From NCBI RefSeq assembly GCF_910592395.1, contig NC_088313.1, positions 15,514,437-15,578,436 on the forward strand: a stretch of DNA of 64,000 bases, written 5' to 3'. Below are positions 26,061-39,323 of the stretch, piece after piece. The stretch comes from Lineus longissimus. Lineage: Eukaryota > Nemertea > Pilidiophora > Heteronemertea > Lineidae. Position 1 is the stretch's first letter; every line of letters starts with the position of its first letter. Under the pieces are notes generated by a model. The model did not search any database. It was not told the DNA's origin and saw nothing but the letters and a program-made list of their open reading frames with translations. The position numbers were made by a program, and so were the translations under genes.

Positions 26061-26124
26061 CTGTTGACTGTGCTTTAAGAGAGACCAGGCATGGCGTCAG
26101 TTTCTCTTAAAGCACAGTCAACAG
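26061..26124. repeat. 22-bp perfect inverted repeat
   Basis: Left arm 26061-26082 (CTGTTGACTGTGCTTTAAGA..) and right arm 26103-26124 are exact reverse complements with a 20-nt spacer. Confidence 0.85.
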
Positions 26125-26199
26125 GCATTTGGTCTCAGTATTTGGGTAAGTACAGAATCAAGGCAGCTCAGAGAGCAATGATTGAACGATGCTGTGGAC

Positions 26200-26247
26200 A
26201 AGTCCAAGGATACTGCATCAGTCAAGTCCAAGGATACTGCATCAGTC
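26200..26247. repeat. 24-bp unit in two perfect tandem copies
   Basis: The unit starting AAGTCCAAGGATACTGC is present at 26200-26223 and again at 26224-26247 without change. Because 24 is divisible by three, a short open frame runs through both copies, but there is no other sign of coding. Confidence 0.85.
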
Positions 26248-26323
26248 ACGACCAGAAAGCGTTACCACCAGCATATTCAATGTTCAGTTCTTGAAAGTTA
26301 CTGATTTCCCTTGTAGAGTTATC

Positions 26324-29300
26324 TAGTTTAAGCATGAAGCTAACACAGCGTTTTAATACGGGGTTTGAGTTTTTTATTTGTTATTCTGCTTGGCCCGGAC
26401 TGGGGCAGCCGGACTGGGCTCCTCAAGAAAACTCATGGCGTTGTCGCCTCCAGTTGACAGTGTAGTGCGGGTAGGTGGTGAACTCTCTGCACGGCCCACC
26501 GGAAGACCGTTCTGTTAAGCCACTCAGTCATAACGGCACCAAGCCACATTCCTTTCTTCAGTTGTTGCTGAAGACGGCATCAGCGTCGGCTTGCCCACAA
26601 GTTAGACTCAACCATGACTATCCACCACCTTGCGGTTTGATGTTGACACCTCAATTGTAACATTTACCTCGAAAATAACATATCATTACCCTGCAAGCAG
26701 CTGGTTAGGCTACCAGGCAACTGGTGGTTTCCCCTCGCCCACCTGCGCAGGGACCCAACCATGTGGAAATGACTTATCTCCCTGTAACCGTCATTTACAT
26801 CCTCAATATTCGACCTTATTTATCCCATATCACTTTTGTGACGTACATGTACCAGTAAATCGAATTCAGGGTTCAGGTCCACCCTGATTTGACACCAACA
26901 GGTCTGTGCATTGCAATGGCGATTGCATTTAAGCATACACTTGCTATATAATGCCATGCATGCCACAGCATTGTCGCCGTTTTTATCTTGCCTCTCATTA
27001 TGACAAGTCAATCTCTTCACCCCTGAGCTATTTCTCGTTTATTTCAACTTTACTTTGAAAATCCTGCGTAGTCTCTACATCTGAGAAATACACCCAGAAA
27101 TTTCAGTAAACCACTAATGAAACCGACAATTTCAGGATCGTAGAGATGAGCTTTTCGCGCATGTTCACCCCGACTCTGCCTTAAGCGACACATTCTATCT
27201 CTTAAAGCACCAATCTCTCATCCATAATTACCCTTTATTATCATGTTGAACATAAAAACACCCCAGGTGACTTTTAATTAAAATATTACAATAAACAGGA
27301 GGATGTTTCAATTGTCGGACAGGCGACATAGGGAGAAACATATGCACGCATGGTTGGCGACAGTTATATCAAATCACAATATCTTTTTTGAATATAAAAC
27401 ATGACTTGGAATCACGTTAGTAGAAAATGAAACGTTTTTTGCATTTATCCCCGAGGCAGCTCCGGGGGGCAGAATCACGAGATCGGTGTTGGGTCTCTCG
27501 ATAAACATCCCATGCATCTTAAACGCTTGAAGAGGCCGTTTGAAATCTCCAGTTTTGTGTCACGAAACTCTAAAGAAGTGACTGCTCAATGTTCCCAATT
27601 GTTTTTACCTGCTCTACTGTTTCAACACACTCTGAATAACGGTTCTTTTTGGAGGGGGGGGGGGGGGGCATTGAAAGGTCAAACAGGCTAGTCGGTCAAG
27701 GGTATGGGTGTGCACTGGCAAACACCCACTAGCCAAGGCGGCTCAAGTCCATCCGTGATCACAACATAAGTTCGCCGACGGAGTGAGAGCTTTGGGCGTA
27801 ACGTGAACATGATCAGACATCTTACAGAGACGACCAGAATACTGGTGCATTCGAAAACTAACTCTGCCATGTCCGCAAAGACAACGGCCATTGCACGATT
27901 TCTTTTGAAGTCTGGGTGGCATCTCATTAAATCTCCTCACGCAATGTATGAGCGGATTGTATTATTCATACGCGCGTGGGATATCTGAATCTTTGGATGG
28001 TGGCACGACATTGTAAGAGACGCCTCCAGAAAAAGCGACTGGTGTCTTCATTCAAATATGTAAAAGATTGATGGCGGACTTGAAAGGAATCATGACTTAT
28101 CAATCTGAGCCTATTTGCCTTGTATTACAGTAAAAAGAAGCTGGGAGCGCATCAATCAACTGAATATTGTCTTTTGTCACTATCAAGCAGTAGATTGTGT
28201 TGAAGAAGAGCAAGGCTTATCTCAAAGCACCGGATGAAATGTTACATCTTTTAACACCAAAATGTTACATCTGTGGCATATCTACAGGCAATTGTTTAAT
28301 TGCGATATTCTCGATTCGCTTTATTAGGTATTGCATGATTAATGATGCAACAATGGAGGTGCTGTAAAGGGTTGTGCAATTTATGCATTTTAAGTGCAGA
28401 AAATTTATTTTGAAATATGGATCAGCACGTCGCCGTTGCTGTGTACTCATAATCATTCCCCATCTCAGGCGCGGTCGAGCGAGGCCCAAGTCATGTTAGT
28501 GTCTGTTGTGTCCTCTTCCTTATTGTTGTCTTCCCGGCACACCCGATGCCGTAAGCGTATACCTGCATCCCCAAAAGCCAGTTGCTGTCACTTCTCCTGC
28601 ATGGACATGCCGCACTGACTTGCCAGATCTGAAAACAATGATGTATACTAACGATTCCAGATGTTTTGTTGCATTGCTTCAGTTCCATCTTTCTCCTTCA
28701 GGAGTCTGTGACGGCACGACACTCAGGATTCCATGAGGATTACTGAAAAGCAACTAACCCTCTATCATTAGCTCAACAGCTGGAATTCCGCAGCGCCAGG
28801 AAGTCAACTGAGAATACCTCCCCTCCCCGCATGCAGCTGCGTGCGGAGGTTCCGTTGATGCAGGGAATTTGAATGACCGGACATTTTCTGCACATTATGA
28901 ACAGCTAGCGGCCATTTTGACACCTTGGCCAGCTACTCTTAGACTCTTCTCACGCCTCATTTGAGCTTCAAATTATCACATTTCTGGCTGTTATAACCGC
29001 GTTTTGTGCGGGTGTTAAAATTATAGGTGTGGATTCCCGAGCATCTTGCGACTTCGCGCGTCGCCCATTGTCGTGCGGTCATCTATATCAAAAGTCGGGG
29101 GCTCATTGCTAAGGGGGACTGTTGCAGTGTAATAAAATCCCATCAAACTACAATGGTGGCCAATTCTACATGCTATAGGATAGCCACTATTTACTGTATG
29201 CCATCAAAATCACTTCATATTCGCATGATTTACGCACGGCCAATTTGTCGCATGGCCGACCGCCAATCCCAGCTGCCCGACTATCATTAGACTCCCATGA

Positions 29301-32300
29301 AAAGAACTCATCATACTCTATAACATAAACTTATTTTTTTTCACAAACATTCTTTCAAAGTGACTCTACTGGTAAATTTCTTCTGAATGAGGCATTTTCA
29401 TGAGTTGACTTCGTGATAAGTTGGAAGAAATAGGCGGTCTTAGTCAAAGGGCGTTATTATCCGGTGTGCATGCCCCCTGACAATGAATAATTGCCCTTAA
29501 CCAAAGCCGCATCCGCTCCTGGGTTTACTCCATAGTTTCACCAAGCTCCGTCTTTCACTTCAATCCGGACAAATCCAGATTTATAGCCACCCGGTCATTA
29601 CACACACCAACCAATTGAGTGGCTTTGTTTAGGCTCATCCAAGTCAAGTTCGAGACTATTCTGAAGTGAGGATTTGATCCTCGCGGTCTTAGGGGCAAGA
29701 ATCCGAGAGGATAGCCTGGAAATTTATGACCCTTAATTGTAATTTAAGGGCTCAGGTCGCGGACATTTAAAATCACAAAGGTTCTTCCTAGTGGACATTT
29801 GGTTAATGGTTTCAGTCACAATTACTCTTCAGAAGTCGGCATCGCATTTTAAGCTTTAAATCCGAATCGAAGACAAATTGAGACGCGGGATGACCAATGA
29901 TGAAAAATCACCTCGGATGTGGTTTTATTATGGTAATTAGGAGCAATTTGGACATCATTAGCTGCAGAGGTCTTCAGGGGAGTCAATGGTTGTTGCGATT
30001 TCTGCTGATGTAGCTAACGTCTTGGCTAAACCGTCATGTTTTTTACGTTCATGATCACTTCTCGCATATATGATTTGGATGAGTGGCGGGCCTTTATGCA
30101 AGTCATGACTCAAACATTCGATCATAAAATTGTTTTTGAGCTTTTAAAAATGTTTTTCCATCAACACAGATAGTCCAGAGGTTCTTTGATATCACGGGCA
30201 GATTTCGAAAATCAACGTTCTTCAAATTTTCGCCAGTATACACTGTTAGATCACCATCAGAAGCATTTACTTCAAAGTGTACATTGAACATGTTCATGTT
30301 CCTGTGGTTTGTAATGATAGAAAACTAAAAATGTTCAAAGTCTAACATTAATCAACGGCAAATCTGAATTTATCTACACCTCGTCTTATATGCATGCAGA
30401 TGTCGTGTTGTGCCATTTTCTCCATAGCCATCATTATGTTGACCAAAAGCAAACTTTGATATTCCATGATGCGCTGGATAGTTTGCTTAACTTATTATTT
30501 CGAAATTAATGTGACATTGATACGTTTCACCAATAATGTGATCACAATGGGTGATCTAATTCATCATTTTAAATATTTCATCTTGGCTTTGGGGTTTGAG
30601 TCGGTATATTTTTCGTCATGTATGCCTGCAGTGCGGGGATTCATGTAACATACTACGTAAGCGCTTTTAATCTCTGAGGTATGTACAGTCATGGCGATAC
30701 CTTAATCCATCACCATACGATAGGGATACTTTTTCCAGGGGGAAGATTTCCAACTGCTACACCGAGTAATATTCCTGTTCAGTTCCCACGAAAATTAGTG
30801 GTGGGCCTCATTCGTATAGGTCTCATTTTCCATTAAGATTGAATAGTTACCGTTGTGTTTAGCAAGCCTTGGCAACAGTGTCCAACACCCCGCCTCAGTG
30901 TCTCGCAACCAAAATACAATCACATAATAAAACTTTGATTAATGATCGTTTAGATTTTTAAAATAAAATTAATTGCAGCGAATTAGCCATGATAAAGTAC
31001 CTCCTTTGAAAATAACAAGTTAATGTGGTACGTCATGCATATCTAAACCAATGAATGCCATATTTTGATTCAGTGCGGCATGACGTCCCGTGTCCATTAC
31101 ATATCCCGACCGCAGTCTTTAGATTTCTACAGACGATTATGTTGTTTATTGTCTTATTCAGCTAGCTTTTATATCGAGATAGGTGATGAATGGACCTCGT
31201 ATAATGAAAGAATACAAGTACGGGTCCAGTCTTAAATAATTCTACTCAAGGTTGATGCTTTATCAATCACGGTAAATTACAGCGTGACAATGCACATGCT
31301 TCTCACCCGGAAGTGCTTGATGAAACACTCGGAAATGGGTACAGTTCACAACATGATCCCCTTACAATTAACGGCCAATGTATCGTAAAAGGTTGCTATA
31401 TTAGCCAAAGGTTTGAAATAGAACTGTCTTAATTGATTAATTATTGGTATTTTAGCATTGTAAGTGCGTGATTGACCATATTCTAATAGTCTCAAAACAA
31501 CTGATTTTGGTTTCATTAGTGGCGTGGGAGCACGTGCTTAATAATCCATGCAATCAAATGGGAGAAAATGCGCTGGTTTTATCCTACAAGATTGATTTTA
31601 TGATGTTATTTGTTAATAATGGACGATATTTACATTTTTATGAACACACTGGTTAGATGAAGTTAATGCTATTTGACCAGTCGTGGATTTATGAGTCTGA
31701 AATAAACGGGTAGTGCATTCAATGTATTCCTAATGTATTCTATAAAGGTAATGGAATGAGATGGATTTTAATCGTGTAACACTCATAAGGCAGCCAAAAC
31801 TGCAATTTGTCACTTGTGTGAATGACTGGGTCTCCGCTGCAGCCACATGAAGCCATAGCTTGCATGTAACTCTGCGGGATCGTAATCATCTTTTCCAATT
31901 TCAAATAATCATATCAGGCACTTCGTTAGGTGTCCATCTTCCAGCTACATAAACTCAAATATTCAATTTAATTTTTTTTAAATTCCTTTTCCCTTCTAGC
32001 TTTGTCACGAGTTGTCTATCCCCCATCGTCAAGAACAGCATTGGGATACATTCGCATGAATGATGATGCATAGTTTTTCTTCCGGTTTTTGCGTCTTTCA
32101 CAGCTGATAATTGATATGGTTTGGGTTCTATCTCGGGTCAGTAGACGATGTGAATAGGGTCTTTAAGTGAAACTGTTGTCAGCGTCGAGGGCTGATGGCG
32201 AATGGGAAAACTGAACTAGTCGTATACATGTACCACCTGAATATATGTTGCTCTTTAAAAAGATCATGCAGTCCCAATTTTGATCCCCATCGTCAGCGTG

Positions 32301-33130
32301 ACTTTCCAGAAATGTCTCTTTCCCTTGTATGCTACTCCAGCCATGTGGTCGGAAATGCCCAGTCCGTAGATTGAACAGCTCGTCTATAGTGAGCATCTGA
32401 GTTCTCCTGGTGAAAAGATTCAGGAAAGAGAGTCAAAGTCTAAAGTCGGATGAAAAGGACTGCAGAAGCTTGTTGACATCAGACTATAAGCCCAATGCTT
32501 TATTCTATAACATGTGGATGATTATCCCCCCCCGCAAAAAAAATATGTTTTGAATGGTTTTCGTATGGCTGACATCTTGCAGAACCCTTAATATCGCCAT
32601 TATCTGTCGTCTATTTGATTAGACCAAAATCAAGGTTATAATGTGATGAATCAACATGACGAATGCGGTGCCTCGGAATTGAGACTTCAGTTCTTTTTTT
32701 CAAGTTAAATTCTCAATGAAACATTATGAAAAAAAATAAATCCAGGGTATCCAACTAAACTTTAAGCTAATTATAAAAAGACTTACTAAAAAACCCATCC
32801 AGGGTTCACCAACGCTTAAATTGAAGATTATGAGATTTAATTTGCGACGACACTTGACTGCGATTTAATGTTTTGATGTTAACTTGTCAATCCGGATTAA
32901 CCATGGTATGTTTTTTCACAAGTTTTATTCGTACAAGTTGAATAATTCCAGAGTCACGATTATCAGGGTTTTGATTTCACGATAGCTTACGGAGTCATCC
33001 TCAGAATCCAGGCACCATGTCTGACACATTGTCAGCCGAGCAATATCGCAAAAGCACCACTAATCTCTACTCAAGAAAAAAATGTTACAGCATGAGGGTT
33101 ACAAACAATTGGACTTGAGCAGTTATTACC
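26324..33130. other. Gene-free interval, one possible coding remnant
   Basis: No intact gene is supported. A minus-strand stop-to-stop frame of 46 codons at 26374-26514 has a coding-like composition and is noted as a finding. A G15 run lies at 27654-27668. Other frames are short and show no motif. Confidence 0.4.
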
Positions 33131-33620
33131 GTGAGCCCCGTACAAATCACTTCAAGATGGCCACCGCGACCGAGGAGAAGGAGACAAATGCCAAGGCAGC
33201 TTTACTGCAGGCGCCCCGTGGTCGTACGTCATGTCCTATCTGGTCGATGATCTGAGATCAGCGGAACACCAGGAGCTCGAGATCCCGACCACCTCAGCTC
33301 GAGTAGCATTCGATCATTATTTACCAGCTAACTCACCCAATGCTTGTGATTTATTGCCCCATTCCAAAATATTAATTGCAGTTGATATTAGTTGGAAACA
33401 AATTGGCAATAATTTAAGGAGATAATATCGTTGGTCCGCATGATTAAGCTTTTATCAAGCTGTTTCTAATGGGAGGTTTAGCGCTAAAGCATTGATGTTG
33501 ATCCCGAATCATAATGATGTCTCGTTACGTTATGGCGAATAAAGAGATCTCGGGAATTGTGATAGATCACATACATGAAGACCATCCCACATCATCAGCC
33601 TCGCGTCCAGGAAGAGAATC

Positions 33621-33730
33621 ATGGATCTGCAACTGACCGGTGTTGCATTGACGCTGTTGTTGTTGGTGATGAACGCTTACGGCAACTTCCGGCAACTTCC
33701 TGATGGTGGCACTGACGGATGTAATTAAGA
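33621..33730 (+). pseudogene. Possible GPCR TM1 remnant broken by a 10-bp duplication
   Basis: An ATG at 33621 opens a hydrophobic helix (GVALTLLLLVMNAYGNF). The 10-mer GGCAACTTCC then occurs twice in tandem (33681-33690 and 33691-33700), shifting the frame and leading to an early stop. After the second copy the sequence reads GNFLMVALTD. Helix-GN-FLMVALT resembles the end of TM1 in rhodopsin-class GPCRs, where a GN pair is typical. Homology stops after about 33715. The duplication is directly visible; the GPCR identity is inference from a short stretch. Confidence 0.35.
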
Positions 33731-35060
33731 TTGCATCCGTTTATATATCGCATATCAGAGGCTTGTACTCATTTGGAGTTTGTATGAATGAAACTACGGG
33801 GATGCCTCTTTCGTTCATGGCTCAACCGCAGTGCCACTCAATGCAAAAATTCGCCTGGACCGGAAGTATGATGGTCCCGAGAGCGAGATTATTCGGCACT
33901 GTCTGGGCTGCGATCAACGTGGCAAGTCCCGCTGCATAAAGTAATTGAACAAAGCCAACATTTGCTGCTTCTGCAGTACCGTTTTTTAATAGCGAGAACG
34001 ACCAGAAGAACCCAGCTTGAGTAATATCGTAAACTTTGGTTACAGTTTCTTCACCAGACATCTTCTGCTTAATCTCGCTCATAAACACTACAGGACTATT
34101 AGACAGGGTCATAAGAAACGAAAGCAATCTTCACACAGAACTGTAACATAAATCCTGCCCCTGCGCATCATCAAACTCTTGTTCATCGTCACGGGCAGTT
34201 ATCCGTGATATGGTACCATCTGTACATCATTTTGACTCTATTCTCGGACACTTCGCGCCTTCAAAATTCTTCTGATCACCTTGAAGATGAATGGGACAAT
34301 ATTAAGAACTATCCTCTAATTAAGTCTTCGGCCGATTTCGCCCTTGGTCACTCAAATGATGTGTTAATTATCATCCATCGTATAGATGATTAAGTTTTCA
34401 ACAAAGCCGTAAATTCTAGCAGAGGATTTCCAGTGGCCATTTTCTCAAGAAGCAGATTCTAAGACGACGATAAACACTTAGTTAATCTGCATGCGATTTG
34501 CATACATTTCACATGATTCTTGACCTTCGATCAGTATAGTCACATTTTGTTTCTTGACTGACATTTCTCTTCCTTGAAACATGGCACAAAAGTTATAAAA
34601 CGCAGTACTGTAATGAATATGACCGTGATGCACATTGAATATATCGGTGGCAAATTAAGTCTTTAATATGGATATGGAGAGAGGAATTACTTGGGCATCA
34701 AGTATAAGTGACCATGGCTTTCGTAATGGCGCCATGTGAATCATTGAGATACTAATAATGGCATGGCCAATATTATCACCAAATAATGATGAGACAGGGA
34801 TCATTATAAAAGTGGACACACGATCTGAGTCCGTATCAGCTATTGATGATACTTCATAAAAGCCAATTAATCAATCAAAGATCAATCATAACTATTGACC
34901 TTAGAGAGCAACGCCAGTCTTCATTGGACCACTGATGCAATTGTGTTGATCGAAAATTGTCCTGTCCGTGTTATCAATTAGTAGGGGAATCAGTGTCATA
35001 GTTATCGAAGCGCTGGGCTCATCTCCCAGGCGGACATGGGTGCGACTCTCAGAAGGATAT

Positions 35061-35088
35061 CCATTGTCCATTGTCCATTGTCCATTGT
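35061..35088. repeat. Four tandem copies of CCATTGT
   Basis: The 7-bp unit CCATTGT is repeated exactly four times in a row, forming a short microsatellite. Confidence 0.95.
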
Positions 35089-35969
35089 GGTAAGGCTCTT
35101 GAATTACATGCAGAGTATTGCACACGACTAATAAGATCGCGATACAAAAACTTAGCTAATAGTGCCTAGTGATAAATCCACGGGAAAGTGTGTATATTTC
35201 TCTTGTTTCAGATGTTTTTCAGGCGAATAAACATGGGATATACATGTAACTTGAAAATCGGGTGTGAAAATGGTGAAAAAATACTCAGGGTCACAAACAA
35301 AACGGATCAAGACGTTTAAGCTGCTCGGTTTGTTCGTATTGAAGATGTTAATAACGTCATTATCGCCCGGCCCTGATTCATACAAATGCCACAACAACTT
35401 TTTACAAAAGATATAATCAGATTTTGAGATTGAGCACCTCTCAACAAGGCTTCAATCACCACAAGTGTTAAATCCCTTTCACCTCGCTGATTCTCTTTGC
35501 TACAGGCGACATAATAGAGGCTCAAGGGAAATCGTGTGCGAAATATCGCTGTCTTAATTTCTTTTGAATTTTATTCCTCGCCAGCTTGAAATCAAACTTT
35601 CTGCTAATGAGCAGTTTTTATAAGAAAAATAAGCCCTTTATTACGTCACGTGGCCATTGACTGATGCCCCTTATGCTAAGAACAAGCCAATCGACCACAA
35701 ATTTCTCAATATTTATTGTAATTGAGTTTGGCTAATCACAGAGCGGAATAAACATATCAAACAGAATTCTGATGGACATTAAAAGCATCCACTCGGGCAT
35801 TATAATCATTTCATTCGTATTTCTAGTTTCCCATATGCCCTTTATGAAATGAATATTTTCGGAAAAGAATGTTACAACAACATCAACGCTTGGCAAGAGA
35901 TTCAATTCTTGACTTTACTTTCTTCGTCGTATGTGTAGTAATACAGTAAATGTTCACCATTTTTTGGGA

Positions 35970-35982
35970 GGGGGGGGGGGGG
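35970..35982. repeat. G13 homopolymer
   Basis: Thirteen consecutive G. Similar runs occur at 27654-27668 (G15), 51828-51839 (G12) and 52795-52807 (G13), with C runs at 22402-22415 (C14) and 59288-59299 (C12). Confidence 0.9.
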
Positions 35983-38886
35983 ATGATGCAGCCATGACCA
36001 ATGTTATGCAATCACTGATAACATACTGAATCGTGGGAGACGAAAACCCTTCACAGGAAGATGTCATCGAATTGAGTGAATCGTCCTCGTGGTTTGAACA
36101 GACGAGTGAAGCTGGCCGGCAACATGGTTACTTAGGAATCACCATATCTTGATCGGGATCTGATATTCCATAGAAATGACCATTTGAACATAGTAAACAC
36201 CCCTTTACTGTTGAGAACGTATTCAAACAAAGTGACGTCTACAATCAAACGAAAACCATGGGGCTACCTTTTCGTACTCTTCCTGATTTGGCTCAACACT
36301 TGCCAAAAACGTGCTTTAATACGGACTGAATTTTTTAGTGGCGCAGGCTCTTTTTCAATGACGGCCAGGTCCGAGCGCCAGCACGTATCGTCTGCTATCC
36401 ATGATTGGCGCGTTAAACGCCATTTGTCCATTACCGAGTGGCTGAGCCGAAGCCTCCATCACCAAGACGTCGAATTAATTCATTTCATTACAGAGATTTT
36501 GAGACCGGTGGGCTATTAATCTGGGGGCCTGATGATTTGGATCCAACGGTTTATTCCAATTGATGGCAATTACGATCGGAGGAGAGCCGCGATCTCCGGA
36601 CTTAACTTCTCGCTACAGATGGGCTGCTTGGGGACTTCTTTTCATTGCATGAGAGAGGGCACTAGATATCGCGTCATCTTTGACAGACCGGACTAAAAAG
36701 AAATCAACATTAAGCGATTTTCCACAACATTTGATACTCCAGGTTATAAAAAGGCCTCGTTAAATATATATCAGGGTGTAAAATTTTACAATTTGGCAAA
36801 ATGAGCGATGATGCGGTGTCATGTTGGCTTTGTGACATCATGAATCCGACCAATGAGATTAACGAATTGCATTTACTGCTGCATCATTTCGTGTCATTTT
36901 TCTTCACGGGCTAATAATAGGTTATACAATTTGCGATGCTCGTTAGAAAATTTGTTCCGGTTTTTGAGCAGATTGAGCAAAGTTTTCGAACGCCATCGAC
37001 CGAAATTAAAACCCTGAAGTAATTGAATCGTTTACGCGGGTTCATTTGGGTCTCTTGTGAAAGTTTGGTCACCGGAAGACCTCAAAGGTCACGTGTGAAC
37101 TGCTGAGATTGAAAATAGCTCAAAGTTTTTACAACTTCATAATATGCTGTTATATTTCGAGATTGCATCATAAAATTTACTGCGTCTGGAGTTAATGGAA
37201 AATAGCTGGATTGTTGGGCGGCTTAACCGGGATGCGAAGTTTTTTATGAGACCGTTTTTGTTGGCACTTACGGAATGTTTTGTTTTTATCGCTGGTTGCG
37301 ATTAACGAATGTGAAGTTCCTGACTCTGACATGGGATGTCAACATCTAAGTATAAAACTATCTCAAAATGTCGTTTTTACCCAAGCAGGTTTTGGAAAAG
37401 ATGGATGACAAAACTGCGGAAAGACTGGATCAGTGTCATCACAATCATTATGTCAGCGGCAGTGCATGGCCCCCTGAAATTGTCCACAGTCCTGAAACTA
37501 AACCCAACTCACATGTCCAAAACATCAAAATATCAATAAGAAATATAGCTGCCAACCTCTCTATTGAGCACCGTGGCCCGTATGGGGATTGAATTCACGA
37601 TATTCTGATTCCGAGACTGAGGGCGAGTCTTTGGTGGCAAGCATCGCCGTTATATGAAGCACTTCGGACTATTCTTAAGTATTACGATGCCATCAAGTTC
37701 GTCGATGACCGATGTGAAGGAAAGCTGAATAAGATAACACACATGTTGGCAAGAATTGGTTTTATTTGAAATTGTTGAACTAATGGACATTGACAAAATG
37801 AACAGAATGTGTCTGAGTTTACTTGGGAACTGAGCTACCGGGTAATACAATATCAAATTCCTTTAACGATATATTTTCCTAGAAGCTGAAAGCAACGAAC
37901 TGTTCAGCAAATAGACCCATCATATCTTTCTACTGGTTAAACACTGCACGACCGAGGGAGTTTTGTGACTGCGACTCAACCAGCGTGAAGTAGAGTCGTT
38001 GCATTGTCCATTCAGGGGACACATCTGGCTTTCCCCCTGAATCGATTATCAGCTAATTCACCAAATTCCCATCTGATTCAGAAAAAAATCACGTAAGACC
38101 TAAAGTCGATTCTGGTTTGGAGTCACACCTTTGATTTGGTAAGGGCTAGGTGATACACCAGAGAGAGATGCACTCCGAGTGCTGATCACGCCCTCCTCAA
38201 GCCTTAGACCAACGCTTCCCCAAACTTTCGTTTCAGGCAGAGATTCTGTCTCAGCGGGGGACAGGCGGCCGGTACACATACTACCTTGGCTGGACGAAGG
38301 GGTTATGCTCCCTCTTCTGTGTGCTTTAAAGTCTTTTTTATAGCAGGACGATATCGTACGTGTTGCCCGTTTACCAAGAACGATTAATCGCTATGCTGTG
38401 AAGATCATTGGGCTGAGATGAGTTGGGAGGATACATGCTCCTACGAAAGATTTGTTGCAATTGGAAGAAACCATATTCTGCTCCTTGATCTGCTTTTCAA
38501 AACATTTGGGACGATGATAAAAGGTTTGCTGTGTTTCCCCCAGTGCATCTGTCAAGGAAGCACATGTTGTGACATGTTGCCCGGTTATCAGGGGAAGATT
38601 CGTCTTTTATATCACCCAGACACCTAGGTTCGCAGACCACAGAAAATAACATCTTTATAATATAATATTTACACATACAGATGCCTTTAGGACTATTTAC
38701 AATTGGTATATAACAGTTCAGTGCAGTTGAACAAATCAATGTTGTTCTGATCAAGAATTACTGTAAAACTCATCACTTATGAAATAAATTGTGACTTATT
38801 ACCAGTGATGCTACAGCATAGCCCTCACCATTGCCCAGGCAATCACCTGTGAAATATGAAGTAACAGATTTTACTCACACAAACAT

Positions 38887-39090
38887 TGTAAACAGCCGAA
38901 TTTTCGCGAGCATTTCATTTTTCGCTGATTTTACGGATAATCTCAACTCGCGAAAATAAAAATCGCGAATTTAAAAAAAATAAAATTCAAATTCAGGAAA
39001 TAAATTTTGTCGTCCACCAAAATAAAATCGTGAAATTTTTTTTCTCTTCAGAAATGTTCGCGAATAGGCGCGAAAATGTAAGGGTTTACA
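38887..39090. mobile_element. Short MITE with TGTAAAC termini and CGCGAAAA repeats
   Basis: The left end reads TGTAAACAGCCGAATTTTCGCG. The right end, read in reverse complement, gives TGTAAACCCTTACATTTTCGCG, so the termini are inverted repeats with a short mismatched centre. The interior is A+T-rich and repeats TTTCGC/GCGAAA words (for example CTCGCGAAAATAAAAATCGCG). It is about 204 bp with no ORF. This kind of CGCGAAAA-rich MITE is, to my knowledge, common in marine invertebrate genomes, but the family cannot be named from sequence alone. Confidence 0.65.
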
Positions 39091-39317
39091 TATCATTGTT
39101 GAAGAAAAATAAACAAAGCAGGAAAGTTTACAGCAATAACGGAAACGCAAATGCATTCTGAGAGGTTCAGACGAATATGAATGTCGTTATGTCTAATCAT
39201 CGGAGAGTCCATCTTCGAAAGATCCTTAAGTAGTAAAAGAGCTTATCGAGTTCTGCAAGCAAGCCCGGGTCGAAAGTCCTTAAGATTATTTATAAGATTA
39301 TCATATGTAGTCAAGAT

Positions 39318-39323
39318 TTTATT
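39318..39323 (-). promoter_or_regulatory. Candidate polyadenylation signal for the Nkx6 gene
   Basis: AATAAA on the minus strand is the first canonical hexamer I find downstream of the Nkx6 stop codon, about 0.7 kb away. A non-canonical signal nearer the stop is equally possible. Confidence 0.25.

Larger units (their letters stand above)
25961..26323. repeat. 35-bp direct repeats bracketing a hairpin and a 24-bp tandem
   Basis: The same 35-bp sequence (beginning TCTTGAAAGTTACTGATTTC) occurs at 25961-25995 and 26289-26323. Between them are a 22-bp perfect inverted repeat and two tandem copies of a 24-bp unit. The arrangement resembles a small composite repeat or a degenerate element. No protein is recognisable in it. 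Confidence 0.7.
33740..38886. other. Gene-free interval between repeats
   Basis: No supported gene. It holds a four-copy 7-bp tandem repeat at 35061-35088 and a G13 run at 35970-35982. The 111-codon plus-strand frame at 36184-36519 and the 101-codon minus frame at 33822-34127 have no recognised domain. Confidence 0.4.

Noticed and set aside
29655-29720. Stem GAGGAT..ATCCTC suggesting a tRNA or mitochondrial tRNA insert.
   Set aside because: The remaining arms do not form and no neighbouring mitochondrial sequence is seen.
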